Below are positions 4,693 to 14,738 of a DNA stretch of 16,868 bases, piece after piece. Made by a program: the position numbers and the translations under genes. Within the stretch, counting starts at the first letter, position 1. Each line of letters begins with the position of its first letter. Origin of the DNA: Synergistaceae bacterium UBA1037 (lineage in GTDB: Bacteria > Synergistota > Synergistia > Synergistales > Synergistaceae); the NCBI GenBank assembly GCA_002316795.1, contig DCEE01000012.1, forward strand, positions 1-16,868, written 5' to 3'. Below the pieces are notes generated by a model, which saw only the letters and a list, made by a program, of their open reading frames with translations, made no database searches and was not told the origin of the DNA.

Positions 4693-7600
4693 ATGCAGGT
4701 TAAGACACCATCAGGCAAGGCTTTTGAGCAGCGCAGGGTTTTTGGAAAAGAAAAAAATCTTATCGCTCTACCGGATCTTGTTGAGGTCCAGCGCAATTCA
4801 TATCAGTGGTTCTTTCAGGCTGATACTGATCCCGACGCCAGATCCTCTCAGGGTCTCCAGGAACTTTTCGATGAAGTTTTCCCCATCGAAAGCTACGACG
4901 GTTCATTCGCACTTGAGTTCGTAAGATACTATGTCGATCCTGTAGTCATGAGTCTGGATGAGGCGCGCAGCAGGGACCTTACATGGTCGAGACCTCTGCG
5001 TGCGACGATTCGGCTGGCTAACAGAAAGACGCGCGAGATCAAGGAAGAGGAGATCTATCTTGGCGATTTCCCGGCGATGACAGAGAGAGGAACATTCATA
5101 ATCAACGGCACAGAGCGTGTCGTCGTTAATCAGCTTGCGAGATCTGCAGGCGTCTATCTCAGCGCTGAACTTGGCATCCCCGGCCAGGAATCGTTTATGG
5201 CCAAACTGATACCGGACCGCGGGGCATGGATCGAATTTGACCTGGCCCCCGGCGAAGTCCTGTCAGTCAAGATAGACAACAGGAAGAAGATCCCCGTGAC
5301 CATGATGCTGAGAGCTTTCGGCATCCAGAGCACGGAAGAACTTCTTTCCCTCTTCGGAGCGAAAGAAGTGGAAAGAGATCTTGTCGAGGACGAAGTCAGG
5401 GGCATGCTTCTGGCAGAAGCCATCATTTCAGGCGAAGGAGAAGGATCTGTCGCCATCCAAAAAAACAAAAGGCTCACGAAAGAGGACCTAGAGGCCCTCT
5501 GGGAAAGCGGCAGGACCAAGATCTGGGTCTGGGACGTAGATCCCGCCATATCCGCGACCATCGAAAGAGACAACACGAGCACGCCCGATGCGGCGATACT
5601 TGAGCTTTTCCGTAAGCTGAGGCCCAACGAACCGGCCCGAATGGAAAATGCCAGGGAATATATCAACAGCATCTTCTTCGATCCCCGAAGATACAACCTC
5701 GGAAGGGTCGGAAGGTATAAGATAAACAGAAGGCTGAGTCTCGATATCCCAAGCACGGAACGCCTTCTTACAGTTGAGGATATCGTAGCGATAATTAAGA
5801 GCCTTATAAGGCTCCGCGACGGAAACGAACACATGGACGACATCGACCACCTCGGCAACAGGAGGGTCCGCGCAGTTGGTGAACTTCTTCAGAACCAGGT
5901 CCGTATCGGCCTTTTGAGGATGGAAAGGATCGCAAGGGAGCGTATGACCACGACTCCCGATCTTGCCACAGCAATGGCCAAGGACCTTATCAACGTTCGC
6001 CCGATCTCGGCTGCGTTAAGGGAATTCTTTGGTTCAGGACAGCTGTCGCAGTTCATGGACCAGACAAACCCGCTTGCCGAGCTTACACACAGACGCCGCC
6101 TTTCGGCACTCGGTCCCGGAGGACTTAGCAGGGAACGTGCCGGATTCGAAGCCCGTGACGTCCACCATACCCACTACGGAAGGGTCTGTCCGATAGAGAC
6201 GCCTGAAGGCCCCAACATAGGCCTGGTCACCTCGCTTGCGACCTTTGCAAGGATAAACGAGTACGGCTTCCTTGTATGTCCCAGGAGGAAGGTGGTAGAC
6301 GGATACCTGACCGACGAAATAGTATACCTGTCTGCGGACGACGAAGACGAATACTATGTCGGACGCGCAGACACCCCTATATCCGATGAGGGGCAGATCC
6401 TCCCCACGGACGGCGGTACCGGCATATATGTCAGGCATCATGACAACACGATAGAGATACAGCCTGAGCAGCTGGAGTATATGGACATTTCCCCTAAGCA
6501 GATAGTTTCCATATCGACTGCCCTCATCCCATTCCTTGAACACGATGACGCGAACAGGGCACTCATGGGATCGAACATGCAGCGGCAGGCTGTTCCCCTT
6601 GTCTTCCCCGACTCTCCGATAGTCGGCACCGGCATAGAGCACCGCATAGCCAAGGACTCCGGTTCGTGTGCCGTATCCAGGAGAGCCGGAACAGTAACAT
6701 ATGTAGATTCTGACAGAATAGAGATCGATACGGAAGACAACGATAAAGATATCTACACAATGCCGAAATTCAGAAGGTCCAACCAGGGTACCGTGATCCA
6801 CCAGAGGCCTATTGTCACCCACGGCCAGCAGGTGGAGTCCGGTGAGGTCATCGCCGACGGCCAGGCCTGCGACGGCGGAGAACTTGCCCTCGGACGCAAT
6901 GTGCTTGTCGCATTCGTCTCGTGGGAGGGATACAACTTTGAAGACGCCATACTCCTCAGCCAGAGACTTGTAAAGGAAGATTTCTACACCTCCATACATA
7001 TAGAAGAGTATGAGGTCGAATCGCGTGACACAAAACTCGGCCCCGAAGAGATATCGAGGGACATCCCCAACGTGGGGGAAGACGCTCTGAAGAATCTCGA
7101 CGAGGACGGAATAGTCAGGATCGGCGCAGAAGTAAAGGCCGGAGACATACTTGTCGGAAAGGTCACCCCGAAAGGCGAGTCCGACCAGTCGCCGGAAGAA
7201 AAGCTCCTCAGGGCGATCTTCGGCGAGAAGGCAAGAGAGGTCCGCGATACCTGTCTGAGAGTCCCGCACGGTGAAGGCGGAAAGGTCGTCGAGATCAAGA
7301 GGCTCTCCAGGGATAAGAACAGCGAGGATATGAGCCCCGGTGTAAACGAGGTCGTAAAGGTATATGTCGCCCAGTTCCGCAAGATAACCGAGGGCGACAA
7401 GATGGCCGGACGCCACGGCAACAAGGGTGTTGTATCAAGGATAATGGCTGAGGAAGATATGCCCTACCTTTCGGACGGAACGCCAGTCGATGTCGTCCTC
7501 AACCCACTGGGAGTCCCGAGCCGAATGAACCTCGGGCAGGTGCTTGAGACCGTAATGGGTTTTGTCGCCATGCAGAACGGCTGGAAGGTCGTTACGCCGG

Positions 7601-8391
7601 TCTTCGAATCGGCGACTGCAGAAGACCTTATGCCTTACGTCAAGGAGATCCAGAGCACAAAATATCCCGAGATGAGGGATGACTGCAAGATAACCCTCTA
7701 TGACGGAAGAACAGGGGAGCCGATGGCGAACAAGGTGGCGGTCGGAGTCATGTACATGCTCAAGCTGATACACCTTGTCGACGACAAGATCCACGCCCGC
7801 TCGATAGGACCCTACAGCCTGATAACCCAGCAGCCCCTGGGAGGCAAGACCCAGTTCGGAGGCCAGAGGTTCGGGGAGATGGAAGTCTGGGCCCTTGAAG
7901 GCTACGGGGCTGCCCACATGCTGCAGGAGATGCTCACAGTCAAATCGGACGACATCAGGGGAAGGCTCAAGACTTACGAACGGATCGTCAAGGGCGAAAA
8001 CCTCGCCAAACCGGGCGTTCCCGAAAGCTTCCGGGTGCTTATAAAAGAACTTCAGGGCCTTGGGCTGGATGTAGAGATCAAATACTCAGACGGTTCGTTC
8101 GGAGAGCTTGTCCTTTCAGAAGAGGACGAGGACGGCGGCAGGGAAACCAGACGCCATGTTTCGTTCAAGCCTGATTCAACAGTCGACAGCCTTGAGGAAG
8201 ATTTCGGCCTGAGCAGACCTTCGAGGTCGATATCTGACAGTGACCTATTCCATGAACATGCGTCGGAATACAGTTCTATAGAGCTGCACGAAACAGATGA
8301 AGAAAAAGAGGCTGAAGTCCTCAGGGATGATGTTGCGGATCTCTTCAATGACGTTGCTCCTAAGAAGGATGACCAGGGGGATGATATTTAA
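4693..8391 (+). CDS. rpoB: DNA-directed RNA polymerase subunit beta
   Basis: A 1232-residue beta subunit without the large insertions of proteobacterial RpoB. With beta-prime it forms the active-site cleft, and it carries the rifamycin pocket. The rifampicin region begins at residue 447 ([10 protein letters not shown]) and continues through [14 protein letters not shown]. Residues equivalent to E. coli D516, H526 and S531 are wild type, predicting sensitivity at the target. [12 protein letters not shown] (901-912) and the [14 protein letters not shown] block near the C-terminus are conserved. The tail from about 1130 to 1232 is an extended, strongly acidic segment. ATG 4693 was chosen for its AGGGAGG site and its fit to family length; an upstream in-frame codon at 4642 lies at the predicted transcription start. 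The stop shares its last A with the rpoC ATG (TAATG), indicating translational coupling. Ribosomal genes rplKAJL, usual upstream neighbours, are absent. Confidence 0.98.
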   Translation: MQVKTPSGKAFEQRRVFGKEKNLIALPDLVEVQRNSYQWFFQADTDPDARSSQGLQELFDEVFPIESYDGSFALEFVRYYVDPVVMSLDEARSRDLTWSRPLRATIRLANRKTREIKEEEIYLGDFPAMTERGTFIINGTERVVVNQLARSAGVYLSAELGIPGQESFMAKLIPDRGAWIEFDLAPGEVLSVKIDNRKKIPVTMMLRAFGIQSTEELLSLFGAKEVERDLVEDEVRGMLLAEAIISGEGEGSVAIQKNKRLTKEDLEALWESGRTKIWVWDVDPAISATIERDNTSTPDAAILELFRKLRPNEPARMENAREYINSIFFDPRRYNLGRVGRYKINRRLSLDIPSTERLLTVEDIVAIIKSLIRLRDGNEHMDDIDHLGNRRVRAVGELLQNQVRIGLLRMERIARERMTTTPDLATAMAKDLINVRPISAALREFFGSGQLSQFMDQTNPLAELTHRRRLSALGPGGLSRERAGFEARDVHHTHYGRVCPIETPEGPNIGLVTSLATFARINEYGFLVCPRRKVVDGYLTDEIVYLSADDEDEYYVGRADTPISDEGQILPTDGGTGIYVRHHDNTIEIQPEQLEYMDISPKQIVSISTALIPFLEHDDANRALMGSNMQRQAVPLVFPDSPIVGTGIEHRIAKDSGSCAVSRRAGTVTYVDSDRIEIDTEDNDKDIYTMPKFRRSNQGTVIHQRPIVTHGQQVESGEVIADGQACDGGELALGRNVLVAFVSWEGYNFEDAILLSQRLVKEDFYTSIHIEEYEVESRDTKLGPEEISRDIPNVGEDALKNLDEDGIVRIGAEVKAGDILVGKVTPKGESDQSPEEKLLRAIFGEKAREVRDTCLRVPHGEGGKVVEIKRLSRDKNSEDMSPGVNEVVKVYVAQFRKITEGDKMAGRHGNKGVVSRIMAEEDMPYLSDGTPVDVVLNPLGVPSRMNLGQVLETVMGFVAMQNGWKVVTPVFESATAEDLMPYVKEIQSTKYPEMRDDCKITLYDGRTGEPMANKVAVGVMYMLKLIHLVDDKIHARSIGPYSLITQQPLGGKTQFGGQRFGEMEVWALEGYGAAHMLQEMLTVKSDDIRGRLKTYERIVKGENLAKPGVPESFRVLIKELQGLGLDVEIKYSDGSFGELVLSEEDEDGGRETRRHVSFKPDSTVDSLEEDFGLSRPSRSISDSDLFHEHASEYSSIELHETDEEKEAEVLRDDVADLFNDVAPKKDDQGDDI

Positions 8392-11300
8392 TGGCTAACC
8401 TAAATCGCGAGATCGCCGGAGTGAGGACTAAACTGTCCTCCCCCGGAAGGATCAGGGAGCTTTCAAGCGGTGAAGTCAAAAAGCCTGAAACAATAAATTA
8501 CAGGACGCTCCGTCCGGAAAAAGACGGACTTTTCTGCGAAAGGATATTTGGTCCGACCCGCAGTTATGAGTGCGCCTGCGGAAAATATAAGAGAAGCGGC
8601 CCCAAGTTCAGAGGGGTGGTATGTGACCGCTGCGGAGTGGAGGTCACAGACAACCGCGTACGCAGAGAGAGAATGGGTCATATCGAACTTGCCGCGCCGG
8701 TCGTCCATATCTGGTATCTCAGAGGCATTCCGAGCAGGCTGAGTCTGCTTCTCGGAGCTTCGACAAAAGAACTCGAAAAGGTGGTATATTTTGCCCCCAC
8801 ACGCCGCAGGGAAAAGGTCTATAAAGTTGTCAGCGAGGGGCGCAGGATAGACCTTGCCCGCAGAGGCAAGCTCATTTCAGCCTCCGAGGAACGCATCCAC
8901 CGTTTCTATGATCCCAAGTTCAAGGCCGAAGAGGCTTTCAGGATCACAAAAGTCGAAGAGATCAATGTTGATGAAGGCGATGTCATTACCGCTGCCCAGG
9001 TCAACCGGATCAGGAACGAATACGGCGACGAACTCTTCAAGACAGAGAGCGCGTACCGGATTTTAAGGGAAGATCAGGAGCAGGCTTCAAATGCCATAAT
9101 TCCTGAATCAAAGATAAGGTCAATGAAGGAGGCCGACAGCGGACTTAAGTTTGAAAAGGCCGTCCTTAACAACCAGGAAGCCTTCATAGTCACCTCTGTC
9201 GTGCATTTGCCATTCGTTAAGAATGACGTGATCTCGGAGAGCGAGTACAGGCTTTACAGCCAGAAGTATCCCAGGCGCTTCCAGACGGTTGAAGAGACAG
9301 AGACCCTGGAGGACCCCTGCTACATAGTCATCAACGGAGGGGAGTCTCCCTTTGAAAGGGCAGACATAATCCTCGAGAGGGAGCAGTCCATCTGCTCGGC
9401 TTACGATAAGACCTTCGGGGCGGGGATCGGAGCTGAAGGGGTCTACACGCTTCTGGAGCAGATGGATATCGACCTTCTCGTATCCTCGCTCAGGGAAGAT
9501 ATAGCAGAGTGCTCGGGACAGAAAAAGCGTAAACTGGTCAAGAGGCTCCAGGTCGCGGAGGATTTCAGGAAGAGCGACAGCAAACCGGAGTGGATGGTGC
9601 TCTCCGTACTCCCTGTCATCCCGCCCGACCTGAGGCCGATGGTCCAGCTGGACGGGGGCCGTTTTGCGACCTCAGACCTCAATGACCTCTACCGCAGGGT
9701 CATAAACAGAAACAACCGCCTTCGCAAGCTTCAGGAGCTGAAAGCCCCTGAGATCATAGTGCGCAACGAGAAGAGGATGCTCCAGGAATCGGTGGATGCT
9801 CTGATAGACAACGGCCGCAGGGGCAAGGCAGTGCTTGGGGCAGGCAACAGGCCCCTCAAGAGCCTTACAGACCTGCTCAGGGGCAAAAAAGGACGTTTCC
9901 GTCAGAATCTGCTTGGAAAACGAGTTGACTATTCGGGACGCTCCGTCATCGTTATCGGACCCAGCCTGAAGATCTACCAGTGCGGTCTGCCGAAGCAGAT
10001 GGCGCTTGAGCTCTTCAAGCCGTTTGTCATGCACAAGCTGGTCGAAAGCGGCCTTACCCCCAACGTCAAGAGCGCAAGAAGATTTATCGAAAGAGGCAGG
10101 GACGAAGTCTGGGCCATACTTGAGGGCATAATCAAGGATCATCCCGTAATGCTCAACAGGGCGCCTACGCTTCACCGCCTTGGGATACAGGCTTTTGAAC
10201 CCGTACTTATCGAAGGAAAGGCAATAAGGCTCCATCCTCTGGTCTGTACCGCATTCAACGCAGACTTTGACGGAGACCAGATGGCCGTCCACGTTCCGCT
10301 TTCACTGGAGGCTCAGACAGAGGCCAGGGTGCTTATGCTTTCCTCGAATAACCTTCTCTCCCCGGCGAGCGGCAAGCCTGTCGTAATACCGACACAGGAC
10401 ATCATCCTCGGCGTATTCTTCCTTACCAGCCTGAGAGACGGAATGAAGGGAGAAGGCCTGTACTTCTCGGGCGTTGAAGATGTAATGTCGGCCCTTGACC
10501 ACTCTATCATCCACGTCAACTCAAAGATCAGGATCAAGGCCGATCCTTCGTGGAAATGCGAAACGGCTGGCGGGAAGTGGATAGAGACATCACCGGGGCG
10601 CGTGCTCTTTAATTCGGCACTCCATCCCGGCCTGAGATATATCAACAAGACCATAAACAAAAAGGAGATGGGCTCCCTTCTTGACGCTGCATACGACAAG
10701 GTCGGGCAGACCGCGATGGTCGAGATGCTCGATGAGATCAAGACGCTCGGCTACCACTGGTCAACACACAGCGGGATAAGCCTCGGTGTCGGCGACGTCG
10801 TCGTGCCTGCCGAAAAGAAGGAGATACTGGATGTGACTCTTGAACAGGAAGAGGATCTCACTTCACAGTATGAAATGGGTATCCTCACCGAAGACGAGTA
10901 CATGAGGCAGAAGGACATCCTCTGGTCTGACGCTGGAAGGCTCATCGCCGACAAAATCATGGACAGCATGAACGAGACCAACCCACTGAGGATAATGGTG
11001 GATTCCGGAGCCCGCGGATCGCGCGGACAGGTCGCCCAGATGGCGGGAATACGCGGACTTATGGCAGACCCGTCCGGACGCATCATCCGCTATCCTATAG
11101 TTGCAAACTTCAAAGAGGGGCTCAATACTCTTGAATACTTTATCTCGACCCACGGAGCAAGAAAGGGGCTTGCCGACACAGCCCTCCGTACGGCTAAGTC
11201 GGGCTATCTGACCCGGCGCCTGGTCGATGTAGCCCAGGACCTCATAATAATGGATGAGGACTGCGGGACCGATCAGGGCATAGAAATACGCCCGCTACTG

Positions 11301-13400
11301 CAGCAGGACGGAAAGGCCACGATCTCGATGTCCGAGCGCCTCGCGGGAAGGACAAGCCTCAGGGATGTGACCGATCCCAAGAGCGGAGAACTTCTCCTAG
11401 TCAGGGATGAGGAGATATCTGCTGAGAAGGCCGAATACATCGAATCAAAGGGGATCAGTTCCGTCTGGGTCCGCAGCCCGCTCACATGCGGCCTCAGACA
11501 CGGAATTTGCCGCGCCTGTTACGGAAGGGATCTTGCGACCAGAAAGAGGGTCGCCATCGGTGAATCTGTCGGGGTCGTAGCAGCCCAGTCCATAGGAGAA
11601 CCCGGAACGCAGCTCACGATGAGAACATTCCACACGGGAGGCGTACGCCAGTTCACCGGAGAAGACATCACCCAGGGTCTTCCCAGGATCGAGCAGCTCT
11701 TCGAAGTCCGCAGGCCCAAAAAGGTCGCTATCCTTGCTGAAGTCGGCGGTACTCTCCTTGAGATAAGGGAGATGGACGGCAAGAAAAAGCTCATCATCGG
11801 CGTGATAAAGGAAGACGGCACTGAAGAGAGGATATCCTACAACATCCCCGCCTCTCAGAACCTGCTCTCCGGCGTCGAAGAAGGCTGCACGATAACAAAA
11901 GGGATGGTCCTCACAGAGGGCTACATAGATCCTCAGCAGCTTCTGGAAGTCGAGGGTCTTGAGGCAGTCCAGCACTATCTTCTGGACGGCATCCAGGAGG
12001 TTTACCGTTCGCAGGGCGTCTCGATTAACGACAAGCATATAGAGACGATACTTCGCAAGGTCGCTCCGATCAACCGTGTACGGGTGATAGAAGAGGGAGA
12101 CAGCTCCTTCGTTTCCGGCGAACTTGTCTGGAAGGGAGATCTCGAAGTAAGTGTCGGGCAGATCTCGGAACAGAATCAGGCCTCGCTGGACGAGTCATAC
12201 AATTTCCTCAGAGACTGCAGGATAATCGACGCACCCGGAGATGTTCTCAGAAAAGACGGCGAGGCTCAGGAGTATATCACAAAAGCTGCGCTTGGAGAAA
12301 TGCTTAGGCCAGGAGGAGCGTCAGGAGAGCTGACCGTCCAGGACAGGGAGGGCGAGCTCCGAGTTGTACTCGGAGACGCAAGCTTCAGGAGGACGATGGA
12401 AGGTCTTGAGCTGATCAAGGACTTCAGGCCGGATGAGAACGGCGAGGTCCTTATCAAAGCCGGGACAAGGCTCTCTTCCGCGGATCTTGTCAGGATCGCA
12501 TCGCTTCCGCCGCAGCCCATGCTTGTAAGGGATACCAATGTACTTGATGAGAGCGAAGATGCAGCGTGGTTTGCCGCTGATGTTGAAAAGGACGGCAGGG
12601 TCGTTATCCCGATGGATGCGATAGTTGACTCGCTCGCGATAAAGACATTGAGCGCCAACAACATAAGCGAGATCAAGCTCTGGAAGAACCCTGAGCACAT
12701 CAATCTCACTGATTCGATGCACCATGTGCTGATAGAGCATTACTTCGGCAAACCGCTTACCCAGGCGATCAATTCTGAAGGAGAAGTGATCGAAAACATC
12801 ACACACGGCATTGACGGCTCAATAGTAAGAGGCATCGTCGAAGGCTCGATATCGGGCATCGAAAGCGAAGGCAACATAATAACGAGAGAAAAGGTGATCA
12901 GGCAGGTTCTCACCGAGAGGGCCCTCGGCAAAGTCCTTCTGGAAACCATCAGGGACAAAAAGGGAAACACGGTAGCAGAGGCAGGTCAGGAGATAACGAG
13001 CAAAGTCCTTGACAGCATAGCGTCCTCTGGCGCCGATGACATAACGGTACGTCCCAAGCAGGCACCCTCGGATCACAAACAGCTGATCCAGCGCGTCTCT
13101 TTTGTAAGGAGACTGAGGGAGGAACCGCAGTGGAGCCCTGTAGTACATGGAGTTACCAAGGCGGCACTTGCCACCGACAGTTTCCTCTCCGCAGCATCGT
13201 TCCAGCAGACGGCACAGGTACTTGCAGCTTCCGCAGTGAGAGGCGACGTAGACAACCTTGTCGGTCTTAAGGAGAACGTAATAATAGGACTGCTTATACC
13301 TGCCGGAACAGGGATCGAGAGGTACAGGAAGGTAGTGATCGCTGAGTCCTCCGAATCATCTCTTCCAGGGATGGAAGAAGCGATCATTCAGAAGGACTGA
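8391..13400 (+). CDS. rpoC: DNA-directed RNA polymerase subunit beta-prime, with two large insertions
   Basis: A 1669-residue beta-prime subunit; many bacterial versions are near 1200 and E. coli's is 1407. Visible in order: N-terminal zinc ribbon C61/C63/C78/C81; an insertion of about 170 residues between YFAP (133-136) and GAEGVYTLL (from 347); the catalytic NADFDGDQM at 623-631, with Mg-binding D625, D627 and D629; the second zinc site C958/C1033/C1040/C1043; and the trigger-loop region MRTFHTGG from 1077, without the insertion that E. coli carries there. A second insertion of about 310 residues runs from roughly 1250 to 1580, before [19 protein letters not shown] and the C-terminal block. 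It contains repeats resembling the native segment at 999-1028. The frame is intact throughout, so these are in-frame domains and not damage. It starts on the last base of rpoB and is co-transcribed with it. Confidence 0.98.
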   Translation: MANLNREIAGVRTKLSSPGRIRELSSGEVKKPETINYRTLRPEKDGLFCERIFGPTRSYECACGKYKRSGPKFRGVVCDRCGVEVTDNRVRRERMGHIELAAPVVHIWYLRGIPSRLSLLLGASTKELEKVVYFAPTRRREKVYKVVSEGRRIDLARRGKLISASEERIHRFYDPKFKAEEAFRITKVEEINVDEGDVITAAQVNRIRNEYGDELFKTESAYRILREDQEQASNAIIPESKIRSMKEADSGLKFEKAVLNNQEAFIVTSVVHLPFVKNDVISESEYRLYSQKYPRRFQTVEETETLEDPCYIVINGGESPFERADIILEREQSICSAYDKTFGAGIGAEGVYTLLEQMDIDLLVSSLREDIAECSGQKKRKLVKRLQVAEDFRKSDSKPEWMVLSVLPVIPPDLRPMVQLDGGRFATSDLNDLYRRVINRNNRLRKLQELKAPEIIVRNEKRMLQESVDALIDNGRRGKAVLGAGNRPLKSLTDLLRGKKGRFRQNLLGKRVDYSGRSVIVIGPSLKIYQCGLPKQMALELFKPFVMHKLVESGLTPNVKSARRFIERGRDEVWAILEGIIKDHPVMLNRAPTLHRLGIQAFEPVLIEGKAIRLHPLVCTAFNADFDGDQMAVHVPLSLEAQTEARVLMLSSNNLLSPASGKPVVIPTQDIILGVFFLTSLRDGMKGEGLYFSGVEDVMSALDHSIIHVNSKIRIKADPSWKCETAGGKWIETSPGRVLFNSALHPGLRYINKTINKKEMGSLLDAAYDKVGQTAMVEMLDEIKTLGYHWSTHSGISLGVGDVVVPAEKKEILDVTLEQEEDLTSQYEMGILTEDEYMRQKDILWSDAGRLIADKIMDSMNETNPLRIMVDSGARGSRGQVAQMAGIRGLMADPSGRIIRYPIVANFKEGLNTLEYFISTHGARKGLADTALRTAKSGYLTRRLVDVAQDLIIMDEDCGTDQGIEIRPLLQQDGKATISMSERLAGRTSLRDVTDPKSGELLLVRDEEISAEKAEYIESKGISSVWVRSPLTCGLRHGICRACYGRDLATRKRVAIGESVGVVAAQSIGEPGTQLTMRTFHTGGVRQFTGEDITQGLPRIEQLFEVRRPKKVAILAEVGGTLLEIREMDGKKKLIIGVIKEDGTEERISYNIPASQNLLSGVEEGCTITKGMVLTEGYIDPQQLLEVEGLEAVQHYLLDGIQEVYRSQGVSINDKHIETILRKVAPINRVRVIEEGDSSFVSGELVWKGDLEVSVGQISEQNQASLDESYNFLRDCRIIDAPGDVLRKDGEAQEYITKAALGEMLRPGGASGELTVQDREGELRVVLGDASFRRTMEGLELIKDFRPDENGEVLIKAGTRLSSADLVRIASLPPQPMLVRDTNVLDESEDAAWFAADVEKDGRVVIPMDAIVDSLAIKTLSANNISEIKLWKNPEHINLTDSMHHVLIEHYFGKPLTQAINSEGEVIENITHGIDGSIVRGIVEGSISGIESEGNIITREKVIRQVLTERALGKVLLETIRDKKGNTVAEAGQEITSKVLDSIASSGADDITVRPKQAPSDHKQLIQRVSFVRRLREEPQWSPVVHGVTKAALATDSFLSAASFQQTAQVLAASAVRGDVDNLVGLKENVIIGLLIPAGTGIERYRKVVIAESSESSLPGMEEAIIQKD

Positions 13401-13456
13401 TCGCAGCGGCCGGGGTAAGTAGTTTTACCTAAAATATTCCAATCAAATAAAATATT

Positions 13457-13499
13457 CAGCGGAAGCCCGGGTGTTTATTGACACCAGAGGCTTCCGCTG
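13457..13499 (+). terminator. Hairpin after rpoC (weak terminator or processing site)
   Basis: CAGCGGAAGCC (13457-13467) and GGCTTCCGCTG (13489-13499) form a perfect 11-base-pair stem. An inner stem GGTGT/ACACC (13470-13474, 13481-13485) is capped by TTATTG. The downstream sequence is TTAATATAC and not a run of T, so termination may be partial, or the hairpin may serve as an RNase site between rpoC and the ribosomal genes. It overlaps a promoter. Confidence 0.6.
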
Positions 13500-13506
13500 T
13501 TAATAT
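13478..13506 (+). promoter_or_regulatory. Promoter of the L7Ae-rpsL-rpsG-fusA unit, inside the post-rpoC hairpin
   Basis: Consensus TTGACA (13478-13483) lies in the loop and inner arm of the hairpin. It is followed after 17 bases by TAATAT (13501-13506, four of six). The sequence around it matches the rpoB promoter: TATTGACA in both, and TTAATATACTC here against TTAGAATACTC there. An AT-rich upstream stretch with two AAAATATTC copies (13431-13439, 13449-13457) could act as an UP element. Confidence 0.55.
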
Positions 13507-13539
13507 ACTCTGGTGCGCCTTTGCACAGGAGGTGTCCGT

Positions 13540-13788
13540 GTGCCTTTAAACGAACTCGCTTCATCCGGAAGGATAGCAGGAATAAACTCGGTCCTGAGGA
13601 AGCTCAAGGCGAATGAAGCAGTTAAGGTTTTTCTTTCAAAAGAAGCGGATGTGCGGCTGTTGTCAGAGATACTTGAAGAGGCAGAGAAGCGCGCAGTGCC
13701 CGTTGAGTGGGCAGAGACATCGCTGCAGTTGGGAAGGGCCTGTGCCGTGACAAGAAAGACTGCTGCGGCGGCGCTTCTTAAAAAGTAG
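13540..13788 (+). CDS. L7Ae/L30e-like ribosomal protein (YbxF/RplGB type)
   Basis: An 82-residue protein of the L7Ae/L30e superfamily, whose bacterial members (YbxF, YlxQ) bind kink-turn RNA. Visible family traits are the N-terminal G-x-x-x-G-x-N-x-V-x-K helix region and an alternating pattern with [17 protein letters not shown]. The ending [10 protein letters not shown] corresponds to the usual RNA-contacting C-terminal part. Start: GTG at 13540, five bases after AGGAGGTG; an in-frame GTG at 13513 lies too close to the promoter and has no ribosome site. Its place between rpoC and rpsL is the same as in many Firmicutes. It is probably the first gene of the str unit. The exact RNA partner is unknown. 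Confidence 0.85.
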   Translation: MPLNELASSGRIAGINSVLRKLKANEAVKVFLSKEADVRLLSEILEEAEKRAVPVEWAETSLQLGRACAVTRKTAAAALLKK

Positions 13789-13820
13789 AAAGAAATATTA
13801 ACAGGGAAGGAGGGAGCTAT

Positions 13821-14192
13821 TTGCCAACAATAAGCCAGCTTATTCGCACCGGCAGAGAGGACAAGAGGCGTCGTATGAGCGCCCCTGCTCTTCAGGAGAA
13901 CCCGCAGCGCCGCGGAGTATGTACCCGCGTCTATACTGTTACTCCTAAGAAGCCTAACTCTGCTCTCCGTAAAGTCGCACGTGTGCGTCTTACCAACGGA
14001 ATAGAAGTCACTGCTTATATACCGGGTGTAGGACATAATCTTCAGGAACACTCCGTAGTCCTCGTCCGCGGCGGACGTGTAAAGGACTTGCCTGGTGTCC
14101 GTTATCACATAATCAGGGGAACACTTGACTGCGGCGGCGTTGAAAACCGTCGTCAGAGCCGTTCGCTCTACGGCGCTCGCAGACCGAAGTAA
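13821..14192 (+). CDS. rpsL: 30S ribosomal protein S12
   Basis: A 123-residue S12, full length and highly conserved; it sits at the decoding centre and helps set accuracy. The [11 protein letters not shown] loop has lysines at 43 and 44, and [13 protein letters not shown] gives K88 and D89. Residues that mutate to streptomycin resistance are therefore wild type, and D89 is the residue that can be methylthiolated by RimO. The start codon is TTG at 13821, six bases after AAGGAGGG, and gives the standard MPTISQL N-terminus; no ATG is available nearby. TTG starts are rare in essential ribosomal genes and may moderate expression. It follows the L7Ae-like gene by 32 bases and precedes rpsG by 30. 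Confidence 0.98.
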   Translation: MPTISQLIRTGREDKRRRMSAPALQENPQRRGVCTRVYTVTPKKPNSALRKVARVRLTNGIEVTAYIPGVGHNLQEHSVVLVRGGRVKDLPGVRYHIIRGTLDCGGVENRRQSRSLYGARRPK

Positions 14193-14222
14193 TTTGTATT
14201 ATCAAAGGGAGGTTGGTCCTAT

Positions 14223-14693
14223 ATGCCACGCAAGGGACATGTAAAAAAACGTATAACGCCGCCCGATTCAGTTTATGCGAACCCGGCAATTACAAAATTC
14301 ATCAACTGCCTTATGCTCGGCGGCAAAAAGAGCACGGCTGAGAGAATTTTTTATGGAGCACTGGATCTGGCTGGAAACAGGCTGAGTATTGAGCCTGGAG
14401 AAGTATTCGAAAAGGCGATGACTAACGTTCGTCCGCTGGTCGAAGTCCGTCCGAGGAGAGTCGGCGGAGCGACATATCAGGTTCCCGTTGAGGTCAAACC
14501 TGAGAGGGCGCAGGCTCTCGCGATCCGTTGGATCATTAATTTCTCCCGTTCGCGCAAAGGCATTCCGATGGTGGAACGCCTTGCCCGTGAACTTACCGAC
14601 GCCTGCAAGGGCGAGGGCGGTTCCGTAAAGAAGAGGGAAGATACCCACCGCATGGCCGAAGCTAACCGTGCGTTTGCACACTACCGCTGGTAG
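14223..14693 (+). CDS. rpsG: 30S ribosomal protein S7
   Basis: A 156-residue S7, the normal bacterial length. It nucleates assembly of the 30S head by binding the 3' domain of 16S rRNA. Conserved blocks include MPRKGHVKKR at the N-terminus, KFINCLMLGGKKSTAE, the V-R-P-R-R-V-G-G-A-T-Y-Q-V-P-V-E-V beta hairpin, and the R-K-G-x-P-M-x-x-R-L-A-x-E-L helix. The C-terminus R-A-F-A-H-Y-R-W is typical. ATG 14223 follows AAAGGGAGG. The ribosome site continues GGTTGGTCCTAT, close to the one before rpoB and able to pair AGGG with TCCT. In E. coli S7 represses its own operon by binding the rpsL-rpsG gap; the 30-base gap here is short and no matching structure was found. Confidence 0.98.
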   Translation: MPRKGHVKKRITPPDSVYANPAITKFINCLMLGGKKSTAERIFYGALDLAGNRLSIEPGEVFEKAMTNVRPLVEVRPRRVGGATYQVPVEVKPERAQALAIRWIINFSRSRKGIPMVERLARELTDACKGEGGSVKKREDTHRMAEANRAFAHYRW

Positions 14694-14738
14694 TGTGAAG
14701 AACATTAATTTTAAAGTTTTAGTTTGGTGGTGTTGACG

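Noticed and set aside
6034..7416. A 460-codon open frame on the minus strand within rpoB, and other long antisense frames in rpoB, rpoC, fusA and the AOR gene
   Set aside because: They lie wholly opposite strongly conserved genes, have no recognisable family features, and are expected from codon bias in long genes.
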